Shown here: positions 1-7,791 of the stretch, piece by piece
Layout of the letters: every line of letters starts with the position of its first letter
How positions within the stretch are numbered: position 1 is the stretch's first letter
Notes under the pieces: generated by a model
The model's database searches: none
What the model was told of the DNA's origin: nothing
What the model saw: the letters and a program-made list of their open reading frames with translations, nothing else
From: Cupriavidus basilensis
Lineage (GTDB): Bacteria > Pseudomonadota > Gammaproteobacteria > Burkholderiales > Burkholderiaceae
Assembly (NCBI RefSeq): GCF_000876015.1
Contig: NZ_BBQM01000020.1
Span: 239,249 to 303,248, forward strand
Length of the DNA: 64,000 nucleotides
Direction of reading: 5' to 3'
Made by a program: the position numbers and the translations under genes

Positions 1-2
1 TC

Positions 3-254
3 GCCTCGATGTGGATCGCCGGCGTGATGGAAGGCCTGATGTGGCGCGCCACGCAGCCTGACGGCACGCTCACCTACGCCTTCGTGGAAGCGGTCAAGGC
101 CAAGTATCCGTTCTACCTGATCCGTCTGCTCGGTGGCCTGTGCTTCCTCTCCGGCATGCTGCTGATGGCCTACAACGTGGCCAAGACCATCATCGGCAAG
201 CCTGCCGTGGACGCGCCGATCCCGGCGACGACCGCCGCCGCCTCCGCCCACTGA
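3..254 (+). CDS. ccoN: cbb3-type cytochrome c oxidase subunit I, C-terminal end (partial)
   Basis: The open frame enters from the left edge and stops at 252-254. The visible 80-odd residues hold a last membrane segment (around the YLIRLLGGLCFLSGMLLMAY stretch) and a short Ala/Pro-rich tail, as at the end of CcoN, the haem-copper catalytic subunit of the cbb3 oxidase. Identity rests mainly on position: ccoO begins 20 bp downstream and ccoQ and ccoP follow. The haem and copper ligands lie outside the window. CcoN reduces oxygen at high affinity in the inner membrane. Confidence 0.9.
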   Translation, partial: ASMWIAGVMEGLMWRATQPDGTLTYAFVEAVKAKYPFYLIRLLGGLCFLSGMLLMAYNVAKTIIGKPAVDAPIPATTAAASAH

Positions 255-273
255 TTACGCCAGGACAGAAACG

Positions 274-954
274 ATGTCGCAGAAACAAAGCTTCTTTTCG
301 CACGAGACCCTGGAGAAGAACATCGGCTGGCTGATCATCTGCACCATCCTGGTGGTCAGCATCGCCGGGCTGGTCCAGATCGTGCCGCTGTTCTTCCAGC
401 ACTCCACCACCGAGCCGGATCCGGGCATCAAGCCGTATTCGCCGCTGCGCCTGATGGGCCGCGATATCTACATCCGCGAAGGCTGCGTGGGCTGCCACTC
501 GCAGCAGGTGCGCACGCTGCAGGCGGAGACCGAGCGCTACGGCCACTACTCGACCGCGGGCGAGTCGGTCTACGACCACCCGTTCCTGTGGGGCTCCAAG
601 CGTACCGGTCCCGATCTGGCGCGCGTGGGCGGACGCTACTCCGAGGACTGGCAGCGCATCCACCTGCGCAACCCGCGCGACGTGGTGCCCGAATCGGTGA
701 TGCCGTCGTATCCGTGGCTCGAGAAGGCCGCGCTGAAGACCAGCGACATCGGCGACCGCATGCGCGCGCTCCGGCGCCTGGGCGTGCCCTACACCGATGC
801 CGAGATCGCGCAGGCGCCCGCCGCGCTCGAAGGCAAGACCGAGGAAGACGCGCTGGTGGCCTACCTGCAGGAACTCGGCATCAGCAAGCGCAACGTCCGC
901 GTCGATACGGCGGCGGCCGCTCCCGCGGCGCCGGCCGCGCCGGCCAAGGAGTAA
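274..954 (+). CDS. ccoO: cbb3-type cytochrome c oxidase subunit II (mono-haem cytochrome c)
   Basis: 226 residues. One N-terminal membrane anchor (about residues 17-41) is followed by a periplasmic c-type cytochrome domain with the haem motif CVGCH (C71, C74, H75). The usual family text follows (SQQVRTL, the RTGPDLARVGGRYS region, and PSYPWL, where the Met is the likely second haem ligand). CcoO passes electrons from CcoP to the CcoN active site. The Ala/Pro-rich tail is not conserved in general. It is second in the ccoNOQP operon, 20 bp after ccoN and 3 bp before ccoQ. Confidence 0.97.
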   Translation: MSQKQSFFSHETLEKNIGWLIICTILVVSIAGLVQIVPLFFQHSTTEPDPGIKPYSPLRLMGRDIYIREGCVGCHSQQVRTLQAETERYGHYSTAGESVYDHPFLWGSKRTGPDLARVGGRYSEDWQRIHLRNPRDVVPESVMPSYPWLEKAALKTSDIGDRMRALRRLGVPYTDAEIAQAPAALEGKTEEDALVAYLQELGISKRNVRVDTAAAAPAAPAAPAKE

Positions 955-957
955 ATC

Positions 958-1155
958 ATGGCGATCATCACTGCATGCGCCACCGTGATCTCGATGGCCG
1001 CGTTCCTCGCGATCTGCTGGTGGGCCTGGTCGGCCGGACGCCAGCCCGCCAACGCGGAGTCGGCCATGCTGCCGTTCGCCCTGCCCGACGAGCCGCTGGC
1101 TGCCCGCCATGAGCGCAGCCCCGCCGGCGCCAACAACACCAAGCAGGAACACTGA
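958..1155 (+). CDS. ccoQ: cbb3 oxidase small subunit CcoQ
   Basis: 65 residues with one membrane segment (about residues 7-24, containing AFLAICWWAWS), then a short polar tail. Size, topology and place between ccoO and ccoP fit CcoQ/FixQ, a non-catalytic subunit that stabilises the oxidase. Intergenic gaps are 3 bp on each side, so translation is probably coupled. The family is poorly conserved in sequence, so the call rests largely on context. Confidence 0.9.
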   Translation: MAIITACATVISMAAFLAICWWAWSAGRQPANAESAMLPFALPDEPLAARHERSPAGANNTKQEH

Positions 1156-1158
1156 GTC

Positions 1159-2085
1159 ATGAGCGACTTCTTCACGGATTTCTGGAGCTACTACATTGCC
1201 GCCATCGCGCTGGTCGGCATCGTCTGGTGCGTGTGGCTGCTGTTCTCGCAGCGCCGCGTGGCCAAGGTCGCGGACGCCACGCAGGACACCGGCCACGTCT
1301 GGGACGGCGACCTGCGCGAACTGAACAACCCGCTGCCGCGCTGGTGGATGTGGATGTTCCTGCTGGCGTGCATCTTCGGCCTGATCTACCTGGTGCTGTA
1401 CCCGGGCCTCGGTTCGTACGCCGGCGTGCTCAAGTTCTCCACGCAGGGCGAACTGGCCGCGCACCGCAAGGCCGCCGAGCAGGTGCAGAACGAGATCTAC
1501 GCCAAGTACATGAAGATGGACGTCACCCAGGTGGCGGCGGACCCGCAGGCGCGCGAGATCGGCCAGCGGCTGTTCCTCAACTACTGCGCGCAGTGCCACG
1601 GCTCGGACGCGCGCGGCAGCCGCGGCTTTCCCAACCTGACCGACAACGACTGGCTGTACGGCGGCGACCCCGCCACCATCACCCAGACCATCACCAAGGG
1701 CCGCAACGGCGTGATGCCGCCGCTGGGCGCCGCCATCGACGCCAAGCTGTCCGGCGACGTGGCGCAGTACGTGCGCTCGCTGTCGGGCCTGGCGTCCGAC
1801 CCGATCCGCGCCTCGCGCGGCGAGAGCACCTTCAAGTCGACCTGCGCGGCCTGCCACGGCGCCACCGGCAAGGGCAACCAGGCGCTGGGCGCGCCCAACC
1901 TGTCGGACAACGTGTGGCTGTACGGCAGCTCGGAGGCGAACATCGTCGACGCCATCCAGAAGGGCCACAACAACCACATGCCCGCGCACGAGGAAATCCT
2001 GACGCCCGAGCGCATCCGCATGCTGACCGCCTATGTCTGGGGCCTGTCCAACACCAGTGGGGCAGGTACCGGGAGCGGGCAATGA
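1159..2085 (+). CDS. ccoP: cbb3-type cytochrome c oxidase subunit III (di-haem cytochrome c)
   Basis: 308 residues. Two N-terminal membrane segments (about 10-32 and 60-82) flank a short loop; the second carries the WWMWMF and LVLYPGLG text typical of CcoP. Two cytochrome c domains follow with haem motifs CAQCH (C143, C146, H147) and CAACH (C229, C232, H233), each followed by the PNLTDNDWLYG or PNLSDNVWLYG repeat. CcoP takes electrons from soluble or membrane cytochromes c and hands them to CcoO. It is the last structural gene of the operon; ccoG follows after 52 bp. Confidence 0.97.
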   Translation: MSDFFTDFWSYYIAAIALVGIVWCVWLLFSQRRVAKVADATQDTGHVWDGDLRELNNPLPRWWMWMFLLACIFGLIYLVLYPGLGSYAGVLKFSTQGELAAHRKAAEQVQNEIYAKYMKMDVTQVAADPQAREIGQRLFLNYCAQCHGSDARGSRGFPNLTDNDWLYGGDPATITQTITKGRNGVMPPLGAAIDAKLSGDVAQYVRSLSGLASDPIRASRGESTFKSTCAACHGATGKGNQALGAPNLSDNVWLYGSSEANIVDAIQKGHNNHMPAHEEILTPERIRMLTAYVWGLSNTSGAGTGSGQ

Positions 2086-2137
2086 GTCTGGACGTAGTAT
2101 GCCTGCGCGGTATCCGCGCAGGCGGAGATGAGAATCC

Positions 2138-3637
2138 ATGAATGCCCCCGAACCGGAGCCGCTTGCCAGGTCCCGTACCTTGCCCGCGGCTCAGCGGGAG
2201 CCCGCATCCGCCACGGCGGATGCGCAGAGCTCCGACGAAACCCTGTACGAAGTCCGCCGCAAGATCTATCCGCGCTCGGTGACTGGCGCGTTTTCGCGCT
2301 GGCGGGTGTGGGTCGTGGTGCTGACCCAGTTGTTCTTCTACGGCATGCCCTGGCTGCAGTGGAATGGCCGCCAGGCCATGCTGTTCGATCTCGGCGCGCG
2401 CAAGTTCTACATCTTCGGCCTGGTGCTGTGGCCGCAGGACGTGATCTATCTCGCCGTGCTGCTGGTGATCTCGGCGCTGTCGCTGTTCCTGTTCACCGCC
2501 ATCGCCGGGCGGCTGTTCTGCGGTTATGCGTGTCCGCAGACGGTCTATACCGAGATCTTCATGTGGATCGAGCGGCATGTCGAAGGCGACCGCTTCGCCC
2601 GCATCCGCCTCGACGGCGATCCCTGGAGCGCGCGCAAGCTGCGCCTCAAGGCCACCAAGCATTCGCTGTGGATCCTGATCGCGCTGTGGACCGGCTTCAC
2701 CTTCGTCGGCTACTTCTCGCCGATCCGCGCGCTCGGCGGCCAGGTGCTGAGCCTGTCGCTGGGCCCGTGGCAGACCTTCTGGATGCTGTTCTATGCGTTC
2801 GCCACCTGGGGCAACGCGGGCTTCATGCGCGAGCAGGTGTGCAAGTACATGTGCCCGTATGCGCGCTTCCAGAGCGTGATGGTGGACCGCGACACCTATG
2901 TGGTGACGTATGACGTGGGCCGCGGCGAGCCGCGCGGCAGCCGCTCGCGCAAGGCCGACTACAAGGCCTCGGGGCTGGGCGAATGCGTCAATTGCAGCAT
3001 CTGCGTGCAGGTGTGCCCGACCGGCATCGATATACGCGACGGGCTGCAGTACGATTGCATCGGCTGCGGCGCCTGCATCGACGCCTGCAACCAGGTCATG
3101 GACAAGATGGCGTATCCGCGCGGGCTGATCCGCTACACCTCGGAAAACGCCATGCGCCGCGCGCTCTCGGAAGCCGTGGCGCGCAAGCGCCTGGTGCGTC
3201 CGCGCACGGTGGTGTACTCGGTGATCTGGCTGGCGCTGGTGGGCGGCTTCATGGCCTCGCTGGCCATGCGCACGCCGCTCAAGGTCGACATCATCCGCGA
3301 CCGCGGCGCGCTCGGCCGCGAAGTGGAAGGCCGCTGGATCGAGAACGTGTACCGCCTGCAGCTGATCAACACCACCGAGGCGCCGATGCGCGTGGCGATC
3401 AGCGCGGACAGCGACGAGCTCAAGGGCCTGACGGTGGAATACGACCATAGCGCCGGCGACCTCGATCCGACGTCGAACCGCCTGATTCCGGTGCGCGTGC
3501 GCGTGCCGATCGACGCCGCGGGGCAGGGTACCCACAAGATCCACGTGACCGTGACCGCCGCCGGCGACGAAGCCGCGGGCGCGCGCGGCGCGGAGATCAG
3601 CCAGAGCACGAGCTTCATCGTGCCGCGCAATCTGTGA
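2138..3637 (+). CDS. ccoG: cbb3 oxidase assembly protein CcoG (RdxA/FixG family, polyferredoxin)
   Basis: 499 residues. Membrane segments in the first 240 residues carry a conserved FCGYACPQTVYTE stretch and a CKYMCPYARFQ stretch. A 2[4Fe-4S] ferredoxin domain has cysteines C283, C286, C289, C293 and C307, C310, C313, C317. One more membrane segment (about 352-372) leads into a periplasmic Ig-like C-terminal domain. Known role of the family: copper delivery or reduction during assembly of the cbb3 Cu-B site. Placement directly after ccoP is the standard order. Confidence 0.96.
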   Translation: MNAPEPEPLARSRTLPAAQREPASATADAQSSDETLYEVRRKIYPRSVTGAFSRWRVWVVVLTQLFFYGMPWLQWNGRQAMLFDLGARKFYIFGLVLWPQDVIYLAVLLVISALSLFLFTAIAGRLFCGYACPQTVYTEIFMWIERHVEGDRFARIRLDGDPWSARKLRLKATKHSLWILIALWTGFTFVGYFSPIRALGGQVLSLSLGPWQTFWMLFYAFATWGNAGFMREQVCKYMCPYARFQSVMVDRDTYVVTYDVGRGEPRGSRSRKADYKASGLGECVNCSICVQVCPTGIDIRDGLQYDCIGCGACIDACNQVMDKMAYPRGLIRYTSENAMRRALSEAVARKRLVRPRTVVYSVIWLALVGGFMASLAMRTPLKVDIIRDRGALGREVEGRWIENVYRLQLINTTEAPMRVAISADSDELKGLTVEYDHSAGDLDPTSNRLIPVRVRVPIDAAGQGTHKIHVTVTAAGDEAAGARGAEISQSTSFIVPRNL

Positions 3638-3690
3638 TGCGGGCAGCCGTGACGGATGCCCGCATCGGACAGACAACCAAAGGAGGCCAG

Positions 3691-3909
3691 ATGACGCAGC
3701 AAAGCAATCCCTGGTGGAAAGAGCCCTGGCCGTGGCTGCTGATGAGCGGCCCGCTGGTGGCGATGGTGGCCTGCGGGTTCACCATCTGGCTGGCGATGTC
3801 GCACCCCGACCGGCCGATCGAGGAAGGCGTGGCGCGGCACGGGCTGGTGGTCGAGAAGACCGCCGCCGCCGCGCACCCCGCGGCGCCGGCCACGGCGCAG
3901 GCGAGGTGA
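3691..3909 (+). CDS. ccoH: CcoH/FixH-like membrane protein (short form)
   Basis: 72 residues from the ATG at 3691, chosen because a strong AGGAGG site lies 4 bp upstream; the frame is open further upstream but would overlap ccoG. The WWKEPWPWLL start, one membrane segment (about 13-36) and the SHPDRPIEEG stretch resemble the N-terminal part of FixH/CcoH, a cbb3 maturation protein. It is much shorter than classical FixH (about 150-170 residues) because the periplasmic domain is missing. Function is inferred from position after ccoG. Confidence 0.75.
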   Translation: MTQQSNPWWKEPWPWLLMSGPLVAMVACGFTIWLAMSHPDRPIEEGVARHGLVVEKTAAAAHPAAPATAQAR

Positions 3910-3911
3910 CC

Positions 3912-4157
3912 ATGAGGCTGCGCTGGCTGATGTGGGTGTTGTGGCCCGGCTTCCTGGTGGGCGGGCTGGCGACTGCGCTGGTGTTCTCGATGGTCGACCC
4001 GGGCGAGCTGCGTTTCTTCGGGCAGCAGGTGGAGGCCTCGCGCGAGGCGGTCTACACGGTGGGGTTCCTGTTCGCGTGGGTGCTCTGCTCGCTGTCGAGC
4101 GGGCTCACGCTGTACACCATGCCGACGCGGCTGGCCGACACGGACGAGCTGGAATAG
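3912..4157 (+). CDS. small two-TM protein of the cco cluster, function unknown
   Basis: 81 residues, ATG at 3912, 2 bp after the ccoH-like stop, so almost certainly in the same transcript. Two hydrophobic segments (about 4-27 and 49-71) are joined by a loop with FSMVDPGELRFFG. I do not recognise a named family; it is not CcoS, which has a different N-terminus and one membrane segment. Context suggests a helper for cbb3 oxidase assembly, but nothing in the sequence proves it. Confidence 0.7.
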   Translation: MRLRWLMWVLWPGFLVGGLATALVFSMVDPGELRFFGQQVEASREAVYTVGFLFAWVLCSLSSGLTLYTMPTRLADTDELE

Positions 4158-4223
4158 ACGTGGAACGGGCGCGGAGCGTGCGGGATGGGCGCAACGGACG
4201 CGATGAGCGCGGCAGGCGCGATG

Positions 4224-4250
4224 AGCGCAACAAGCGCAACAAGCGCAACA
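4224..4250. repeat. 9-bp tandem repeat AGCGCAACA x3
   Basis: Three exact head-to-tail copies lie in the gap between the cco operon and the convergent regulator gene. No hairpin or T-tract is attached. It may simply be slippage. Confidence 0.85.
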
Positions 4251-4362
4251 AGCGCGGAACGGACAGGGAATAGACGAGATGAGCGGCGCGAACCGGCGCG
4301 CCCGCGCCGCCCGGCGGACGCCTCGCCCGGAGGACGCCGGAGCCGGCGGCCCGGCAGGGCGG

Positions 4363-5088
4363 TCAGCAGGACTTGTTGACGATCTGCTTGATGCCGGGCA
4401 TGTCGACCAGCTTGACGTGGCGCTGGCGGATCTGGATCAGGCCGGCCTCGGCGAAGCGCGAGAACAGCCGGCTGACCGTCTCGAGCTTGAGCCCGAGATA
4501 GCTGCCGATCTCCTCGCGGCTCATGCGCAGCACGAACTCGGAGGACGAGTAGCCGCGCGCGGACAGCCGCTCCGACAAATTCATCAGGAAAGCCGCCAGG
4601 CGCTCTTCCGCGCGCATCGAGCCGAGCGTGATCAGCATGACCTGGTCCTGCGAGATCTCGCGGCTCATCAGGCGCATGAACTGGTGCTGCAGCGAGGGCA
4701 GGGCGCCGGAGAGCGATTCGAGATCGCCGAACCGGACCACGCAGACTTCGGTATCCTCGAGCGCGGTGGCATCGGATGCGTGCTGCATCTCGCCCAGGCC
4801 GTCGAGCCCGACGACTTCGCCGGGCAGGTGGAAACCAGTGATCTGCGAGCGGCCATCCTCCATCGTCAGGTGCGTCTTGAGCGTGCCGAAGCGGATCGCG
4901 AAGACAGCGGTGAGCGGATCGCCAAGGCGGTACAGGGTTTCGCCCTTGCGTACCCGCACCCGTTCCTGCACCAGGGTGTCCATTTTGTCGAGGTCGTGCT
5001 GCGTCATGCCGACCGGCAGGCAAAGCTGGCCGAGCGAGCACGTGGAGCAGCGGGGCGACATCTCGGAGATAGGAATGGTGGTGAGCAA
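4363..5088 (-). CDS. fnr: Fnr/Anr-type oxygen-sensing transcription regulator
   Basis: 241 residues of the Crp/Fnr superfamily. N-terminal cysteines C14, C17 and C23 (spacing CX2CX5C) and a fourth in the EVCVVRF stretch match the [4Fe-4S] ligands of E. coli FNR. The beta-roll has the PGEVVGLDG motif. A dimer helix is followed by a winged HTH whose recognition helix reads EEIGSYLGLKLETVSRLFSR; the E, S and R of ETVSRLF are the residues that read TTGAT in FNR. It converges on the cco operon, which Fnr-type proteins usually activate at low oxygen. The expected target promoter, upstream of ccoN, lies outside the window. Confidence 0.95.
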   Translation of the reverse strand: MLTTIPISEMSPRCSTCSLGQLCLPVGMTQHDLDKMDTLVQERVRVRKGETLYRLGDPLTAVFAIRFGTLKTHLTMEDGRSQITGFHLPGEVVGLDGLGEMQHASDATALEDTEVCVVRFGDLESLSGALPSLQHQFMRLMSREISQDQVMLITLGSMRAEERLAAFLMNLSERLSARGYSSSEFVLRMSREEIGSYLGLKLETVSRLFSRFAEAGLIQIRQRHVKLVDMPGIKQIVNKSC

Positions 5089-5152
5089 TTGGGGCCTGTC
5101 CGGTTTAACGCAGTCAACCCAGCGCGGCGAAGCAGGCGCATGGCGTCGAGAG

Positions 5153-5195
5153 CTTGACGTCGATGACGTCGGTTACAGACACTGGCGACGTCAAG
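5153..5195. promoter_or_regulatory. perfect 10-bp inverted repeat in the fnr / tauE-like divergent gap
   Basis: CTTGACGTCG (5153-5162) and its exact reverse complement (5186-5195) are separated by 23 bp; a third GACGTC lies between them at 5165-5170. It sits in the 285-bp gap between two divergent genes. It does not match the Fnr box TTGAT-N4-ATCAA. It could be an operator for an unknown regulator. Confidence 0.45.
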
Positions 5196-5373
5196 TCCGG
5201 CGCGCGGGCCTGGCGCATCCGCACCCTCTGCGGGGTGCTGTGCGGCGGCTCGCCGTCATGCCTGCAACACGCGCGCAGGCGCAGGCGCTGGACTGGAAGT
5301 CGACAGCGCCTCTGGGATCTGCGGGGGCGCGTCGACCGCATTTTACCGCGCCAAACGGCCGGACAGGGAGTGG

Positions 5374-6132
5374 ATGTTGACCATAGGCGTGCTTTTCAGC
5401 GTATTTACCCTGGCTCTGCTGGGTGGCGTGCACTGCGCGGCGATGTGCGGCGGGATCGCGCTGGCGGCCGAGCAGGGCGGCGTGGCCCGGGTGCCGGCCA
5501 CCATCCTGCGCCGGCCCGGGCACTGGCTGCTCGAACTGCTGGTCATGCATGCCGGGCGCCTCAGCATGTACGCGCTGCTCGGCGCGCTGCTCGGCGCGCT
5601 GGGCGCCGGTGTCTGGAAGGCCCAGTACCTGCCGCTGCAGCGCTGGCTGTTCGGCGCCGGCAGCGCGATGCTGGTGGTGTCGGGGCTGTGGATGCTGCGC
5701 GGCCGCATGCTCGGCACGGCCTGGCTGGAGCGGCTGGCGGCGCGTGGCGCGGGCGGCCTGCTGCGCGGCCTGGGCGCGGCCGGACGGCTGTCCGGCATGG
5801 CGCTGCCGCAGGCGCGGCTGGCGCGGCGCTACGGCATGGGCCTGGCCTGGGGGCTGGTGCCGTGCGGCATGGTGTACGGCGCGCTGGCGCTGTCGCTGCT
5901 GGCCGGCAACGCCGCCTCGGGCGCGCTGGTGATGGCCGTGTTCGGGCTCGGCACGCTGCCCAACCTGCTGGTGATTTCGGGTCTGTCGGGTTATCTGCGG
6001 CAATTGACGCGCCGTCCGGCGGTGCGCGCCGTGGCCGGTTTCGCCGTGATCGGCTTCGGCGTGGCGGGTGTGGCGCGCGCGTTGCTTTTGCCGGAATCGC
6101 TGGCGGCGCACGGCTTCTGCCTGGTGTTCTGA
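5374..6132 (+). CDS. TauE/SafE-like (UreH-type) membrane protein of the cbb3 cluster
   Basis: 252 residues, polytopic, about six membrane segments. The first carries the signature GGVHCAAMCGGI (C21, C25) and a later one LVPCGMVYGAL. Proteins of this type are commonly annotated 'sulfite exporter TauE/SafE family' but are found beside cbb3 oxidase genes and resemble DsbD-like or copper-handling membrane proteins. A role in metal or redox supply for oxidase maturation is therefore more likely than sulfite export (inference). It is divergent from the fnr gene. Confidence 0.8.
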   Translation: MLTIGVLFSVFTLALLGGVHCAAMCGGIALAAEQGGVARVPATILRRPGHWLLELLVMHAGRLSMYALLGALLGALGAGVWKAQYLPLQRWLFGAGSAMLVVSGLWMLRGRMLGTAWLERLAARGAGGLLRGLGAAGRLSGMALPQARLARRYGMGLAWGLVPCGMVYGALALSLLAGNAASGALVMAVFGLGTLPNLLVISGLSGYLRQLTRRPAVRAVAGFAVIGFGVAGVARALLLPESLAAHGFCLVF

Positions 6133-6188
6133 CGGGCCGTCCCGTGGCGTGCCGCGCACCCGGGCCGGCGGCCGCGCAAGGGAAGCGG

Positions 6189-6218
6189 TTGCAGGTTTGG
6201 CTGGGAATGCCATACAAT
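6189..6218 (+). promoter_or_regulatory. candidate sigma-70 promoter, TTGCAG-18-TACAAT
   Basis: -35 at 6189-6194 and -10 at 6213-6218 with an 18-bp spacer. It is the best promoter-like match in the 600-bp gap before scpB and would give a leader of about 510 nt. Not tested experimentally. Confidence 0.5.
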
Positions 6219-6459
6219 CGCAAGAACAGCGATATCGCGCAGCGTATTTCACCGTGGCATCGCCGGTTAGCATTCGCTCTCAGGGATGCATGCCAGGAAC
6301 TCCCCAGGCAAGTACGACCGCCAGGGACCGTTCCCCACCCGCCGTCCGGTTTAAAAGATTCGGTTCAAAAGACCAGCCTCGGCAGGGCGGGGTGAATCAG
6401 GCCAAGCAGCGTAGGCCAAGCAGGGCCGATATCCGTTTTTTCTTGCACCCGGTGCGACC

Positions 6460-6661
6460 TGCGTCGCGCCGGACAGGTCCGCCACATCAGGGGGAAAGGC
6501 GCGACGCAAGGGCTCCGTCGACCGGCAGGCAACGCCGGTGGCCGGACGATCTCCTGCCGGTCCAGTCCGGCATCCGATGCAAGACAGGAAAGCGCACGGC
6601 CGACATGCAAGCGAGCATGCGGCTGGCTGCGCGGACAGATGGCGGTGGCAATCCCCACCGC
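6460..6661 (+). other. structured leader upstream of scpB with competing hairpins
   Basis: The 6133-6733 gap holds no convincing gene but contains dense inverted repeats. TGCGTCGCGCC (6460-6470) pairs with 6498-6508. GACCGGCAGG (6520-6529) pairs with 6553-6562. ACCGGC (6521-6526) can instead pair with 6534-6539, which frees 6541-6547 to pair with 6565-6571. CATGC (6604-6608) pairs with 6615-6619, and GCGGTGG (6642-6648) with 6655-6661. The two middle folds exclude each other, as in attenuators or riboswitches. I compared it by eye with GEMM, cobalamin and RNase P signatures and found no match. Confidence 0.4.
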
Positions 6662-6733
6662 TGAACCCGCAATCTCCAGTGCGTCCGGGCCAGTCCGGGG
6701 CGCAGGTGCAAAGACAGGCTGCACGCAATCAAC

Positions 6734-7786
6734 ATGAATACCCAAGAGGCGAAGATCGTCCTCGAGACCGCGCTGATCTGTGCGCAGGAACCCTTGCGCG
6801 TCCATGACATGCGGCGGCTGTTTGCCGACGACGTCGGTGCCGATACCATCCGCGTCCTGCTCGAGGAGCTGCGCCGCGACTGGGATCAGCGCGGCGTGGA
6901 GCTGGTGGCGCTGGCCAGCGGCTGGCGCTTCCAGAGCCGCCCCGCGATGCGCGAGTATCTCGACCGGCTCAACCCCGAGAAGCCGCCCAAGTACTCGCGC
7001 GCGGTGATGGAAACGCTGGCGATCATTGCCTACCGCCAGCCGGTGACGCGGGGCGACATCGAGGAAATCCGCGGTGTCACGGTGAGCACCGAAGTGGTGA
7101 AGAAGCTCGAGGACCGCGGCTGGATCGAGGTCATTGGCCACCGCGACGTGCCCGGGCGCCCGGCGCTGTACGCCACCACCAAGGCCTTCCTGGACGACCT
7201 CGGCCTGCGCACGCTGGATGAGCTGCCGCCGCTGGAAGACATCCAGGCGCAGTCGCAGGAAGCGCTGCTGAACCAGGCCCCGATCGATTTCGAGGCGCTC
7301 GGCGCGCTGCCCGACGGCAGCGACGAGGAAGCCTTCGCGCAGGCGGAGCCCGACGAAGCCGCGCCCGCGCAGGCGGATGCCGCCGGCGAAGAGGCACAAG
7401 CCGAAGCACCCGTGGCTGAACAGGCGGAGGCGGCCCCCGAGGCCGTGCAGGATGCCCTGCCGGCCGATGAGGAACCCGGTATCTCCGAACCCGAATTCCC
7501 GACCGTGTCCGGGGCGGAAACGGAAGCGGAGGCGGCCGGCGCGGCGCAGCCGGCCCCGAAAGCAGAACCAGAACCAGAACCAGAACCCGCTGCCGAGGCG
7601 GAGCCCGCCGCGAGCGGCGGCGAGGCGGAAGAAGAAACGGAAGCGCGAGCCCCGGCCAACGGTTACCACGTGCAAGTGGCCTCCGGCGAGCAGGAGCCCG
7701 AAGCCCCGGATGCGCCGGGCACGAACCCGGCGGATCCGGCGCACCCCAGCGAGCACGATGAGCACGACGAGCGCGTGTCCAACTGA
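6734..7786 (+). CDS. scpB: segregation and condensation protein B (SMC-ScpA-ScpB kleisin partner)
   Basis: 350 residues. The first 170 or so form the two winged-helix domains of ScpB, with the family stretches SRAVMETLAIIAYRQPVTRGDIEEIRG (visible around residues 95-120) and RPALYATTKAFLDDLGL. ScpB dimerises on the kleisin ScpA and helps SMC organise and segregate the chromosome. The rest (about 180-350) is a low-complexity Ala/Glu/Pro tail, making the protein well over the usual 190-210 residues. The stop is 5 bp before the rluB start, so the two are probably co-transcribed. Confidence 0.95.
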   Translation: MNTQEAKIVLETALICAQEPLRVHDMRRLFADDVGADTIRVLLEELRRDWDQRGVELVALASGWRFQSRPAMREYLDRLNPEKPPKYSRAVMETLAIIAYRQPVTRGDIEEIRGVTVSTEVVKKLEDRGWIEVIGHRDVPGRPALYATTKAFLDDLGLRTLDELPPLEDIQAQSQEALLNQAPIDFEALGALPDGSDEEAFAQAEPDEAAPAQADAAGEEAQAEAPVAEQAEAAPEAVQDALPADEEPGISEPEFPTVSGAETEAEAAGAAQPAPKAEPEPEPEPAAEAEPAASGGEAEEETEARAPANGYHVQVASGEQEPEAPDAPGTNPADPAHPSEHDEHDERVSN

Positions 7787-7791
7787 ACACC

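Noticed and set aside
6460..6660. GEMM, cobalamin or RNase P RNA in the scpB leader
   Set aside because: Short resemblances (GACGCAA, GGCAGGCAACG, CCCGCAA) do not assemble into the required helices or conserved cores.
6351..6728. 125-codon antisense frame in the scpB leader
   Set aside because: Cys/Arg-rich with no recognisable motif or ribosome site; the region shows RNA-like inverted repeats instead.
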